Below, piece by piece: positions 1-9,032 of a stretch of DNA of 18,295 nt (its first letter is position 1; each line of letters begins with the position of its first letter). This DNA comes from Smittium mucronatum (taxonomy: Eukaryota; Kickxellomycota; Harpellomycetes; Harpellales; Legeriomycetaceae), in assembly GCA_001953115.1 (NCBI GenBank), contig LSSL01007720.1, forward strand, positions 1 to 18,295, in the 5' to 3' direction. A program made the position numbers and the translations under genes. A model generated the notes under the pieces. That model was not told where the DNA came from. It saw only the letters and a program-made list of their open reading frames with translations, and ran no database searches.

Positions 1-492
1 ACCTGGGTGACCAGCAGTGCAAGATGGATAAAAAAATCTTGTGTTCAAAATTCAAAAGATGAAAAAACCATCACCATAGTCGACAGGAAAAATAAAAATA
101 ACCGGTCTAAAATCCACCAGTGGACGGTGGACCGAAAAATCGGCGGAAAAGGAAACTGGACGAATCTTCAGCTGCTGTACCCTGACCTGAAACTTGGCCT
201 CCAGGACATCGGGAAAATGCGAATGGGGACCTTCCGGACCGTCCAGCGACTATCAAATATGAAATTTTTAGATGAAAAATTTAAAAAAAATTGTCCCTTC
301 TGCAAAATTGATGTGCCTGAAACTGTCGATAACATCTTATTAAATTGCTCTCGATGGGATAGACAGCGGAACGAAACGATCGGCCGGTTCATACCAGCAC
401 CTATCCGCTCGGACATAAAAAACCAACTTTCTAATTTCAATGAATCCCGGTTGGGGATAGTTGGAAAACTCCTTGGGGGAGGGGGGGTCTAA
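1..492 (+). CDS. Reverse transcriptase ORF C-terminal fragment with zinc-knuckle-like motif (partial at 5' end)
   Basis: The frame is open from the first base of the window, so the start is not seen; the ATG-like start at 7 is only a convenience. The product is a C-terminal fragment of a non-LTR retrotransposon ORF, the part after the RT domain that usually carries a CCHC knuckle thought to contact nucleic acid. In residues counted from position 7, C96, C99 and C114 fit CX2CX9HX4C, but the histidine position (109) is Asn here. The following tryptophan-arginine segment (SRWDRQR) is also typical of these tails. The frame ends at TAA 490-492 immediately after a G-rich tract (about 474-487). The same protein region is found in decayed form at 3295-3726. 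The conserved C-terminus continues in the +1 frame at 461-679, so this stop probably is not the original protein end. The family-level call is firm; the clade is not. Confidence 0.7.
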   Translation, partial: TWVTSSARWIKKSCVQNSKDEKTITIVDRKNKNNRSKIHQWTVDRKIGGKGNWTNLQLLYPDLKLGLQDIGKMRMGTFRTVQRLSNMKFLDEKFKKNCPFCKIDVPETVDNILLNCSRWDRQRNETIGRFIPAPIRSDIKNQLSNFNESRLGIVGKLLGGGGV

Positions 493-679
493 AAATACTT
501 TAAGTCAGCTCCAAGCTGACACCGCTGATCATAAATTTGTGCTGGAAACAGCCAAATTTCTGATTGGCATCCGCGTGCCACGAACACTTAAGCTCCAGAG
601 TTTAAGTGATTCAGAAGCCCCCTTGAACCAATGCCCTCGAGGTATGGAGCTGCTAGAACGGCAGAAGGGAGTAGGGTGA
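461..679 (+). CDS. Continuation of the LINE ORF C-terminus in a shifted frame
   Basis: This frame overlaps the end of the upstream fragment and codes for about 70 residues that look like the real end of the LINE protein. Evidence: copy 2 has the same frame open at 3719-3940, with the same length and with matching residues at SK..L.QL.A.TA, F.L.TA.FL, ELLE and a shared terminal GVG before the stop (TGA here, TAG in copy 2). The nominal start at 461 is a TTG and unlikely to be used. Reading would have to pass from the upstream frame into this one near the G tract at 474-487, by an ancestral 1-base indel or by recoding. It has no recognisable catalytic motif. It could be mere relic sequence, but an open frame kept in two diverged copies argues it was once translated. 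Confidence 0.5.
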   Translation: MENSLGEGGSKNTLSQLQADTADHKFVLETAKFLIGIRVPRTLKLQSLSDSEAPLNQCPRGMELLERQKGVG

Positions 680-754
680 AATTTTTTCACTTTTTTTAAT
701 TAGTTTTTATAACTTTTTATTAACTTTAAAATAAATTTCCCAAAGAAAAAAAAA

Positions 755-1128
755 GACTGAGATTATAACTAGTCAAGAATTAAGCTCTTTGAAATCGAGA
801 AATAGTTCTTTGAAGCCATTGGATCCTATCCAGAGCCTACATACAACAGGATTAATAAAATTAGACTCCTACCCAAATGTGGGCTTTAACGACATGGCTT
901 TCCTACTTAGCTGTTGTAAGGTGGAATCCGTTTGACTGTCGAATGCTGGAATATTTTACTAGAATATGTTTCAGCTGTGCTAAACGATCAGTTCCTCCTG
1001 TTTCGAGATGTTCTTCCTCTGGAATAGCAGTCCTACGAATCGCTGTGCCCTGTACCCACTACTCCTAACCAAGAATAGTACAATTTTTTGTGAAATTTAA
1101 GTTTAGTGTAATTAGAAAAGTACACTAT
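755..1128 (-). repeat. Dispersed repeat, copy A (inverted relative to copy B at 5788-6165)
   Basis: About 375 bp that align, as reverse complement, with 5788-6165. Shared landmarks on the coding (minus) strand are the YYSWL codons, AIPEE, LAQL, the terminal FG-stop, then a conserved non-coding part of about 115 bp with GGATTAATAAAATTAG on the plus strand at 848-863 and AAGAATTAAGCTCTTTGAAA at 775-794. Similarity ends abruptly at GACTGAGAT (755) in this copy and at the matching ATCTCAGTC (6157-6165) in copy B. Both copies are scarred by indels. The block is more GC-rich than its surroundings, as are the other mobile-element parts of this window. Confidence 0.75.
869..1125 (-). pseudogene. Relic of a protein C-terminus, possibly a pogo-like DDE transposase (copy A)
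   Basis: Read from 1125 downward, the minus strand encodes a stretch with TKLKFH and LYYSWL, then, after a frame change near 1040, AIPEEEHL, RLAQLKH and, after another change near 900, SRKAMSLKPTFG followed by TAG at 869-871. Each of these blocks, and the stop itself, recurs in copy B, with differences often at third codon positions, so the sequence once coded for protein. The open frame of the first block runs up to 1215, where it enters a pogo-like terminal repeat. A tryptophan block followed by an acidic segment and a charged end is compatible with the tail of a pogo/Tigger transposase, but no DDE residues are present and I cannot confirm the family. The TAG inside the frame at 1037-1039 and an apparent 2-base deletion relative to B show it is dead. 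Confidence 0.5.
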
Positions 1129-1170
1129 TAAGCCCCTAACCACGGCAAGGTGTTTCATTCTTTTAGGAGC

Positions 1171-1207
1171 ACCCCGATTAATTGCGCTCTTAAGCGGGGT
1201 TCTACTG
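1171..1207 (-). repeat. Pogo/Tigger-like terminal inverted repeat sequence (unit 1)
   Basis: Read on the minus strand this begins CAGTAGAACCCCGCTTAAG and is flanked outside by TA (1208-1209), the usual target of pogo-type elements. It also has an internal ACCCCG...CGGGGT match that would allow a hairpin. A related sequence sits at 1305-1346 with the same outer CAGTAG and TA. Known pogo/Tigger termini begin CAGT and insert at TA; that is the family knowledge, and the assignment here is inferred. No matching opposite terminus was found on the left of repeat A. Confidence 0.45.
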
Positions 1208-1304
1208 TAATACAATAATTTTTTTGGTTTAGATATTTTTTACCCAATTGAGTTTATTAAATTTTACCAGAAATTAATGAATATCAAAAATCTCATTTAC
1301 ATTA

Positions 1305-1346
1305 TTGGGACGCAAATGGGGTACGCACTAAAGCTGGGTGCTACTG
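1305..1346 (-). repeat. Pogo/Tigger-like terminal inverted repeat sequence (unit 2)
   Basis: The minus strand begins CAGTAGCACCCAGCTTTAG and is flanked by TA at 1347-1348. Over the first 24 positions it agrees with unit 1 (1171-1207) at about 20, differing by single substitutions. It therefore looks like the end of a related but separate insertion, or of an element into which unit 1's element was nested. No transposase is seen inside; the DNA to the left is AT-rich. Confidence 0.4.
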
Positions 1347-1348
1347 TA

Positions 1349-3290
1349 TGTGGGATTATTAATGATAATATAATTTTGATGCATATCACTTTTACTGGAT
1401 AATTAATTCATTAAATTTATCCAATATATTTGTAAAATTAAATTTAGTCATTTCTATTGAACAAAAAAAGGATATTTTAATATTTCTAATATCCTAATTA
1501 GGAATTTGAATTGCGTTAAGAAAAAAAATTTAAAATCAAGATCTCCATTTAAATTGGATATAAAATAATTCTTGGAGTTTTTCTGAAGCAGACCTATCTA
1601 TAAAATACCCGCTTCATTAAGACTATCCCGTATATACTATCAATAAATCCCTCATATGTGAGATTCTATGACCTCGGGATACTTTATTTCCCAATTCTTG
1701 AAAAAAAAATTTAAACGCTCAACTTTATGTATAACCGTATCTGATTTTTGAATTGAGTTAAATTTCCTTAATTTAGGTTTATATCAACTATTATTTGCTA
1801 TATATAGTATTTTAAGCAAATAAAAAGCTTATAAATACAAATAAAAAAATTTATCACAGGGGTTTTCACAGAAATCACCCCTTTTTTCATCCCAATAGAT
1901 CCTTTTTTTCATTCGAATAGTTTAATGGACCAATAGATTCAGTACACGCATTAAATGTTTCAACCAATGAAGAAATATTCCCATAAGCATAATTGACTTT
2001 TATAAAATAGAAAATGGTATAAATAAGGAAGCAAAGACATTTTGGAATCGCTAAGCTTTTCAACTTTTCTCTTTCCCTATCTTTTATATTTTTAACTAGT
2101 ATATCCTTTTACCTTTTATTATTAAAATTATCCCATTAAACCTGATCCTTACAAATAGACGCTTTTTTAGATTTTTGGAGTTATTTTTTTGATGAAAATG
2201 TGAGATTCTCTTTGATAGCGGACATCTTCCTACTAAATTTATATTATTTTCCTAATTTGGAAAACTGCTCTAAGATCCGGTGTTAATTTATTGGGTGATT
2301 CAAAATATGAATTTTAAAGGTTGGTTTTCTATGGTGAAGTTTTTTAATTTATTATAGCCGGTATTTTTTTCTATCTTTATTCTAAGAGTTTTAAATAAAT
2401 TCAAGTGTAGCTAATATTCTACATAGTCAAAAAAAGTCTGGCCTTCTAAAAAATTTTCCAAATATTAAAAGCGTTATCATTGGACTGAATTATTACTTAT
2501 AATAATACCCAAGAAATTTTTTATTTTAGCCAATAATGGCATATGTTAATTCTTATAAGTTAAATTGGCTTGTTTTTTATAATAATAACCCCACAAGTCC
2601 AGCAAAAAAAGGTCTATTTGCGTGAAAAAAAAGTTTTGTTGCTATAAAAAACCTGTAAAAACTTTTGATTATAAGTTATAACAGATTTGAGGGTCCTATT
2701 AGCAATAACTCCTGAAACAGAAAGAATATATATTACAATCTTTATCAAAATGGGAAATCCGATTTTTATTTATTATCAAAAAAAATATACAATAGTTGTA
2801 TACTATCAAGGGTTTTAGTACTATAAATGATGTTTCACATTTAGATAAATACACTGTACCGCTAATTTTTTATTTAATCTACTGGTTAGGATAATAAAAA
2901 AAATCTAAGATGATTTTAAAATTTGGCTATAATAAAATAAAAAAAATTCCAAAATCTATAACAAAGACAGAATCTATAAGCAAATGCAGATATTTTAAAA
3001 ATTTAGTCATGTGCTTTGGAATAATCATTATGCCTGCCACATTTAGTGCCATATGAATAAAGTACTGCTGGAATTTTTGTGACCCTTTTAAAGTTTATCT
3101 TAAACACATTATGATATTAATAATAACTATCAAAAGTGTGAATTAATTTATTTTTCGTTTTAAAAGAATCTATAAAAACAAAATTTTTGCTATTGAATCT
3201 AGGCACTCATTTGAGACATAAAAGAGTGGAATAATAAGGATGTATTAGTAGTAGTAAAAGAAAAACTCCACATCACGAAATAATTAAACC
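1349..3290. other. AT-rich stretch without recognisable gene
   Basis: No ORF of note on either strand, and no repeat that I could match elsewhere. Small symmetric motifs are present, such as TATCCCG (1624-1630) facing CGGGATA (1675-1681), and a G/C patch near 1858-1882 with AGGGG facing CCCCT. They are short and of doubtful meaning. Confidence 0.6.
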
Positions 3291-3344
3291 AATAAACTAT
3301 TGGGAAAATGAAGCTGGGAAAACTTTCATATCTCTGACCAAAAG

Positions 3345-3726
3345 AAAACATAAAAAATAACCGATTAAAAATAAACCACTGGACCCAGGATCGGAAAATA
3401 AAAAATAAATGAAGCTGGATAAAATTATTGCCTTGCAACCTGAGTTTAAATTTGGTCTTCAGGAAAATGGGAAAATGCAGATTGGTAGCTTTTGGAACGT
3501 ACAGAGGATTGAAAACTCAAAAATGTTCCCGAAATTTTTTTAATATTTTTGTCCCTGCTGTAGCCAGCATACATCAGATACTGTAGAGCACATAATTTTC
3601 GAATTTGTCCCATGTAATTCAATCAGATCACAGACAATCGGACAGTTCTTGACCGCACCGATCGGAAATTTTCGAGAAAATGATTTTTTATCAGCCAATA
3701 AATTTCTGTTAAAAATAGTTGGTTAA
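3345..3726 (+). pseudogene. Decayed LINE RT ORF C-terminal fragment (copy 2)
   Basis: The reading frame is recoverable in pieces. An early part in one frame keeps NNR.KI..WT.DRKI, then TGA and a frame change near 3410, then the frame with FKFGLQENGKMQIGSF, broken by TAA at 3541-3543, then the knuckle CPCCSQHTSDTVEH and the TIGQFLTAPI segment, ending at TAA 3724-3726. The knuckle keeps C, C and H of CX2CX9HX4C but the last cysteine is Phe, whereas copy 1 lost the His and kept the last Cys. It is clearly a dead copy. Its value is as an independent relative that defines the family consensus and confirms that the copy 1 frame was coding. Confidence 0.7.
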
Positions 3727-3940
3727 CTCCTTGGAGAGGAGGGGCTCTAAAAAATCTTTAATTCAGCTCTGCGCTGGTACCGCCGGTCTAAATTTTGAGC
3801 TGGTGACAGCTCGATTTTTGGATTTAATCTGTGTTTCCGGATCACTGATATTAAATATTATAAGTGAATCACCAGCTACCTTGAGCCAATTTCTGGTTAA
3901 TAAGGAGCTGCTAGAGTGGCGGGGGGAGGGGGTGGGTTAG
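3719..3940 (+). pseudogene. Shifted-frame LINE C-terminus (copy 2)
   Basis: This is the counterpart of 461-679. It stays open for about 73 codons although the upstream part of this copy carries several stops and a frameshift. It matches copy 1 at SK(K/N)(S/T)L.QL.A.TA, F.L.TA.FL and ELLE, and ends with GVG-stop at the same alignment position. The spacing between the CTCCTT block and the TCTAAAA block is 13 nt in both copies, so the frame relation to the upstream ORF is identical. Confidence 0.5.
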
Positions 3941-3985
3941 GATGAAATAATTTTTGAAAAATTTTCATTTTTTTCATACTTTTTT

Positions 3986-5465
3986 AAAGGTAAAGATTTT
4001 TTTAACAACTAAAATAAAATAAAATAGACCAATTTGAAATACAATCGTCTAATTAAAAATACAATTTGCTAAAAAAATCAAAGTATACTGCTTTACATAC
4101 TTTTATGAATGTTATCGATAATTCAACAAATTAAAATCGACTATTTTCCATTTTTAAAATATTCATTAAAAACGTTAAAAAAATTATCCAATGAATTTAA
4201 TCCTGTACTCTTTGTCCCCAAAATGAATAAATTCAACAGCTGTGATAAAATTATTTATGCAAATTGTCTGAAGGGATAAAATTTTACGCGTGTAGGCTAA
4301 ATTTATCATCTATGCCACTAATAACAAATATTGCATATATTTATTAGAAATGCGATAAATGATAATATAATTTAGGTAAATGAAACTATACTTTTTTTAT
4401 TATACATGTAAAAAAAGTTCATTTTCTAAAAATCTTTTTATAAACCAAAAAAATGCTGCAAGTTCAAAAATATAAAAAAGAGTTCAAATCTTATGAAATT
4501 TCAAGTATAATAATTTTTACGAAAAAATAGCCATTTTACTTGTAGAATATCAAATGAGAATGTATTAGTTTGGTTTCATGAATCTATCTTATAAATTTAT
4601 TTTTGGTTATATAATTATAATTGACTAATTTATAAGATAATAATGTAAAATAAATACGCTGATGTTTTCATTTAAATCCTTGAAAATATATATTTTCATC
4701 GTAGTTGAATATAAATTTTGGATTGTAGTGTGTAATAAAGTATAAATAGATCTAACTCTGGATAAATTAAAACTATATCTCTCGTTGAATAATACAGAGT
4801 TTACACATCGTGTTACATATTGCACATAAAAAATTACAAATATTACACAAAACATAGCATATAGCACATAAACAAGCCTTTAAGTAATATACAAAAATTT
4901 CGTTAAATAAAGAATACATCATACTACGCAAAAGAGAAAATATAAGAAAAACTGAATAATACATCTAGAAGTTTAAATTTTTCATACAGCACATTGAAAC
5001 ACAGTACTTTATATATCAAAAATTTCACAATTCATATTGATCATTGATTTATAATAAATATAAATTATATTTGATATATTGTTAGAAATATATTTTAAAT
5101 CTAAATACTATTATTAGGATATTTTCTAAGAAACTTATTTAACCTTTACTTAACCTTGATATCAGATGTATTCCATTTATATATTTTTTTCATAGTAATA
5201 AATTTTGTTATATCCCTATTCTTGTCATTTACATTGCGATTTTTTCGTTGAACTGAATAAATTCATTAAATTGATTTTATAAAGCAAATGAAAATTTATG
5301 ATATTTTCAAAAATGATAAAAAACTATATTTAGAGTACTCATTCGAATCTCAAATTGATAACATGAAATAATCAGAAAAAACTTATCTGCTAATTGAAAA
5401 GTATAATATAAATTAACGGGTGTTATTACTTTCCCCAATTATATAAAAATAAATGTTATTCGAGT
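3986..5465. other. AT-rich stretch without recognisable gene
   Basis: Only short, low-complexity open frames occur, notably two overlapping minus-strand frames at 4625-4964 that are rich in Ile, Tyr, Phe and Cys and look like chance. A perfect 10-bp stem with a 9-nt loop lies at 4390-4418 (ACTTTTTTTA facing TAAAAAAAGT). Around 4805-4870 there is a loose repetition of short ATATNGCACATAAA-like units. Nothing here supports a gene. Confidence 0.6.
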
Positions 5466-5469
5466 AATT

Positions 5470-5588
5470 TTAGTCGATTTATATTAGGAAATTAGTCGAT
5501 TTTACTTAGGTTAAAGTTAAAAATATTTTATTTTGATTTAATTTAATTTATTCAAATTCAATTTAGTCGATTTTTTTTTATTAGTCGA
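5470..5588 (+). repeat. Cluster of four TTAGTCGA octamers
   Basis: Exact TTAGTCGA occurs at 5470-5477, 5492-5499, 5563-5570 and 5581-5588, three of them followed by TTT. In such AT-rich DNA an octamer with three G/C positions would rarely recur four times in 120 bp by chance. The spacing is irregular (22, 71, 18), so it is not a simple tandem array. It may be a remnant of a decayed satellite or a cluster of protein-binding sites; nothing decides between them. Confidence 0.5.
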
Positions 5589-5787
5589 AAATAATTAGCA
5601 AACCTTTTTTAATTATGTTTTGTATATTTTTTATCATGTTAAAATAAACACTCCGTAAAAAAAAATTAAAAAATACATGATTGGCATTTAAAGGGAGTAC
5701 TACCAATATATTTTGATTTTTTGAACTTTTTACATAATATAGGATGTTCATCTCCGGTTTCTTCTCTGTACCATATCTATAAATTGA

Positions 5788-6165
5788 TATGGTGCACTTT
5801 TCTAAGCAGACTAAAATAAAATTTCACAATGCGTTGTATTATTCTTGGTTGGAAATAGTGGAGACAGTGCATAAAGATTCAGAGGATAGCTATTCCAGAG
5901 GAGGATAATCTATAAATATGAAGAACCATAGGTTTAGCACAGCTAAGACATAGTCTAATACAAAATTCCATTGATCAACAGTCAGAAGGTTCTCAGTGTC
6001 TAGCATCTATTTTTAGGAAATCCATGTCGATCAATATCAAGTTTGGGTAGGAGCCTAATTTTATTAATCCTGTTAGAAATAGGTTCTGAATAAAAGCTCA
6101 ATAGATTCAAAGAAATATTGCTCGTTTTCAAAGAGCTTAATTCTTGACTGCATGTAATCTCAGTC
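5788..6165 (+). repeat. Dispersed repeat, copy B (inverted relative to copy A at 755-1128)
   Basis: This aligns over its length with the minus strand of 755-1128, including the coding part, the shared stop codon and about 115 bp of shared 3' flank. It is about as damaged as copy A but at different places. A perfect 8-bp stem (ACCATATC facing GATATGGT, 5770-5793) overlaps the left boundary and is absent from copy A. No pogo-like terminus was seen to its left, in contrast to copy A. Confidence 0.75.
5792..6050 (+). pseudogene. Relic of a protein C-terminus, possibly a pogo-like DDE transposase (copy B)
   Basis: The blocks in order are TKIKFHNALYYSWL, then in another frame AIPEEDNL (followed by TAA and TGA codons), then GLAQLRHSLI and QQSEG, and finally FRKSMSINIKFG with TAG at 6048-6050. 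All correspond to blocks of copy A. The change of frame between the YYSWL block and the AIPEE block occurs at the same place in both copies, so the common ancestor was probably already interrupted there, or an intron or indel is misread. Function cannot be assigned with confidence; the pogo suggestion comes from the terminal repeats beside copy A and from loose resemblance. Confidence 0.5.
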
Positions 6166-8186
6166 ATACAGCATAATTGAGAAATTACAGGTGGGGGTTT
6201 TCGTTTGGTAATTACACCCTTATCTTGTATAGACTCGGCAGGTATCCCGGGAGAGAGTCTTATTGCATATAGGATAATGCTATTTTAATTAATAATTTTT
6301 CTTTTTGTCGTATTTTTTATTATATTTTTTAATGATCTTATCTTGAAATGGAATTCCGGGATACAAAAAAAATAGACTTTTTATTCTTTATTTACCCTTA
6401 TAAAATATTCCATGTTATTTAGTATAATAACCACTATGTTTTGAATGCATTTAAATTATATTTGATATGAAAATATATTTAAATATATAATAATTAGGAA
6501 GTAATAAAATTTAGTTGTGTTTGTTAATTATAAATCTAGCATATCAAGACTGATGATGCTGAAAATTTCATTTAATGTAATTTAATGTCAAAGTTGAAAT
6601 AATAATTATTGAAATATATATAATATAATATAAAATATTAATCTAATTGAAATGGATATTATACAATGATAATAGTGAGACAAAAATTTTAACCCAACAT
6701 GGGTCAAAGAATATGCTTAATAAAATTCCAGATAAAGTTTCAGGACTTATTTTCTAAGAAATAACATTTTTAATGAGAGAAAATTGTGAAATTAGGGCTA
6801 CATTTACATCTAATAATTTCTCATATTTTTTTCAATGTTAAAAAATCATTTTTAGCAAAGTTTTATATTGAATACTTCAATAAATTAAAACAATAGGGCT
6901 TATTAACTTATGATATTAGTTCAAGAAAGTATTTTATCTCAGATATTCATTCGATTATTCTATGTAGTGATTTATATTATTGTGTATTTTTTCATTATAT
7001 GAAGATATACAGAATAAGGCGAAGTTCTTTTTTTATTATTAAATTCCGAATTGTTTCCTTAACACCTAATAAAACTCCTTAATAGAATTCATATTCAATA
7101 AAGTGTCAGTAGCATTTTAAAAAACCAAGTTTACATTTTATAAAATTGCTGAAATATGAGCAGTGTTATTTTTATAAATAATATTTTTTTCTTATAAATA
7201 CAGTATGTGATAAATAATAAATTCTTTCGAATAATTGAGTCAATGAAAAAAAATTTAAAGTTAGAAATTCTAAATCAACTTTTTTTTTTTTCGATTTGAT
7301 TTATTCATTATATGTGTACAGTGCAGTAACTTCCATAATGATTTTTTATGAAGACTTCATATTTAATTAGATATTTTTTCTAGATATGAAATTATTTAGG
7401 CATATTAATAAATTTCGTTTTTGAATTCTGATTAATTTTATCTGCTTGCTAAAGACAAAGCTCAAGATAAATATTCTAAATTTTTGATTTTTGTTAAATA
7501 AATCTGGATATTTTATTAAGATAAAGCAATTGTTAAGTTTAGAAAGCAAATTATTCATACTTTTAATAGTTAAAATATTTTATTATTCATTTTAGGAGTG
7601 AACTTATGTTTTTTTTATAGCTATCATTGGGTTCATTTTCCCTTTTCTAATGCGCTATGAATATGGTATTTATTATAAAAAAATCAGATGAAATTCCTGG
7701 CTTATATTATCCGGTTGTATTAGATGAAGAGAAATTTGAACATAATGTGGTTTTGATTGATGTTTATTATTATACAGTTGCTTCATTATTTTTCATCAAT
7801 CAATGCAATAATTAATAAAAAAAGTGTTAGATATGAGAAATTAATATTTATTTTTATTTATTGTTAATATATAAAAGTATATTTTAAATAATATTTATTC
7901 TTATCGCTATATAACACTTTACAATCATATGATTATAAAACAAATGATTTCTTAAAAATATAAATAACACAAAAAATTAAATTAAATGAATATTTATGTC
8001 TATAAAAAATGATAATTTCGAAATATTACCCGATTCAAATAGTATTATATCTAAATAGAATAATATAGAAATAAAAATAATAATGTTTAGTAGCAATTTT
8101 TTCATTCATAAATGTGTGGTAATTTTGAGAAGATTTTGATTAGATTATTGAATAAAATAGATATAATGCTGTAAGTAGATATGATA
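6166..8186. other. AT-rich stretch without recognisable gene
   Basis: Near the left edge is a small G/C-containing patch (6185-6290) with AGACTC facing GAGTCT, and a 9-bp inverted pair GTATCCCGG (6242-6250) / CCGGGATAC (6356-6364) 105 nt apart. It might be a faded repeat end. The rest, including the 63-residue minus frame at 7367-7558, shows only AT-rich low-complexity sequence. Confidence 0.6.
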
Positions 8187-9032
8187 TTCAATTTTATGTA
8201 TTTATCCTTAAGTACGATTGATTTTTTTTTTTTTTGAATAATTTGATTCACAGGTCTATCGGTTATACATAATTAAATATATTTCAAAAACTCCCTATAA
8301 ATCCTGTTAAAAAATAATAAATTTAAATGATAAACCTATTACTCTTGAATTTTTTAATAAAAATAAAAAACTACTAGTAATTCAAAAATTGAATCAAAAT
8401 AATGTTAAGTGGGAGTATTTTTTTTAAAAAAAAAAGTATAAAAAAACAATTATAAAACAGAACAATCATAACGGAATTATTTTATTCTAAATGAATTCAA
8501 AAAGTATACAAAATCTTCTAATTATACGCATTTTTTTATAAAAAGTGATATAGATGCTTATATACTCATAATGTTGGAATTTTTTTATCTTATTTAATAT
8601 TTTCATTTAAAGTTGAATAGAACTTCTCTTTGAATAATACGCATTAAGATATCTTAAACTTATATATTTTCAGTCGAAAATGTCAATAAAGTACCTCTAA
8701 AAGTAAAAAAAGCATAAGATTTTATCAGAAAAAGTAATAATTCGAGATTTTTATTCTAATTTTTAAATTGTATAGAATATTTACGGGATTTTTAAAGGAT
8801 TTTTTTTCTATTATTCGCTTTAAAACTTTAAAAATATTCTAAAAAACCGTATAAACCCCCCTAAAGCAAAAAAAATTGATTTTTTTTATTTCTTTTATAA
8901 TTAATTTTAAAATAAATTAATGATATTAAAATAAAATTTCGCGATATAAAAAAATATTTATTTATTGAGCTATTGAATATAAATTTTTTTTAGAAAGTAT
9001 ATAGGCACTAAAACGAAAGTTTTTATATATTT
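8187..9032 (+). repeat. Long inverted repeat, left arm (846 bp)
   Basis: Comparing section by section, this arm is the reverse complement of 10695-11539. The A/T runs I counted, and the G/C landmarks, agree throughout; examples are GTGGGAGTA near 8409, ATTACGGGA-type sequence near 8785, the CCCCCC tract near 8866-8871, CGCGATA near 8940 and GGCACTAAAACG near 9004. The one difference found is the T run at 8222-8235 (14) against an A run of 13 in the right arm. Similarity stops sharply at both ends, and the arms have no evident target duplications. The arm itself holds no ORF, does not begin and end with inverted repeats, and resembles no element I know. Confidence 0.92.

Larger units (their letters stand above)
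1..715 (+). mobile_element. LINE-like non-LTR retrotransposon, 3' end (copy 1), 5' part outside window
   Basis: This is the 3' terminal part of a non-LTR retrotransposon: the end of the reverse-transcriptase ORF plus a short 3' flank. It holds a coding stretch at 1-492 with a cysteine knuckle and a conserved continuation in another frame at 461-679. A second copy of the same block lies at about 3295-3985 in the same orientation, and the two align through both coding parts and the G-rich tract between them. Downstream of the last stop (679) the sequence turns into T/A-rich DNA, and I place the end near 690-715 because similarity to copy 2 fades there. No poly(A) tail or target-site duplication is clear. 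The base composition, near balanced, contrasts sharply with the AT-rich flanks. The RT catalytic domain would lie upstream of position 1. Confidence 0.75.
3295..3985 (+). mobile_element. LINE-like non-LTR retrotransposon, 3' end (copy 2), decayed
   Basis: A second copy of the element at 1-715, same orientation. From about 3295 it aligns with positions of copy 1 starting near 55; further upstream no similarity was seen, so it may be truncated there or simply too diverged. Its 3' end fades near 3960-3985 in T-rich DNA. The conserved features in order are the WT.DRK block, the GLQ..GKM block, the cysteine knuckle, the ELLE block and the terminal GVG. The two copies differ at many positions and by several indels, so they are old relative to each other. 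Confidence 0.75.

Noticed and set aside
168..440. 90-codon minus-strand ORF
   Set aside because: Antisense shadow of the LINE coding fragment.
877..1068. 63-codon plus-strand ORF
   Set aside because: Antisense to the repeat A relic, whose minus-strand blocks are the conserved ones.
1858..1885. AGGGG...CCCCT followed by T run, terminator-like
   Set aside because: Prokaryote-style terminator is not expected in this eukaryotic context, and the stem is imperfect.
3199..3438. 79-codon minus-strand ORF
   Set aside because: Partly antisense to the LINE copy 2 relic, rich in Phe and Ser; a shadow frame.
4625..4964. Two overlapping minus-strand ORFs (80 and 63 codons) rich in hydrophobic residues and Cys
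   Set aside because: Low-complexity AT-rich translation with short ATATNGCACATAAA-like repetition underneath; no motif, overlapping frames, length within chance expectation.
6230..6262. AGACTC...GAGTCT hairpin, considered as tRNA or terminator
   Set aside because: No cloverleaf, no A/B-box promoter pattern; a 6-bp stem alone is weak.
7367..7558. 63-codon minus-strand ORF
   Set aside because: Biased Asn/Ile/Lys/Leu composition, no motif, no context.
8187..9032. Left arm as a stand-alone transposon copy
   Set aside because: Its ends are not inverted repeats of each other and neither arm is bordered by a duplicated target.
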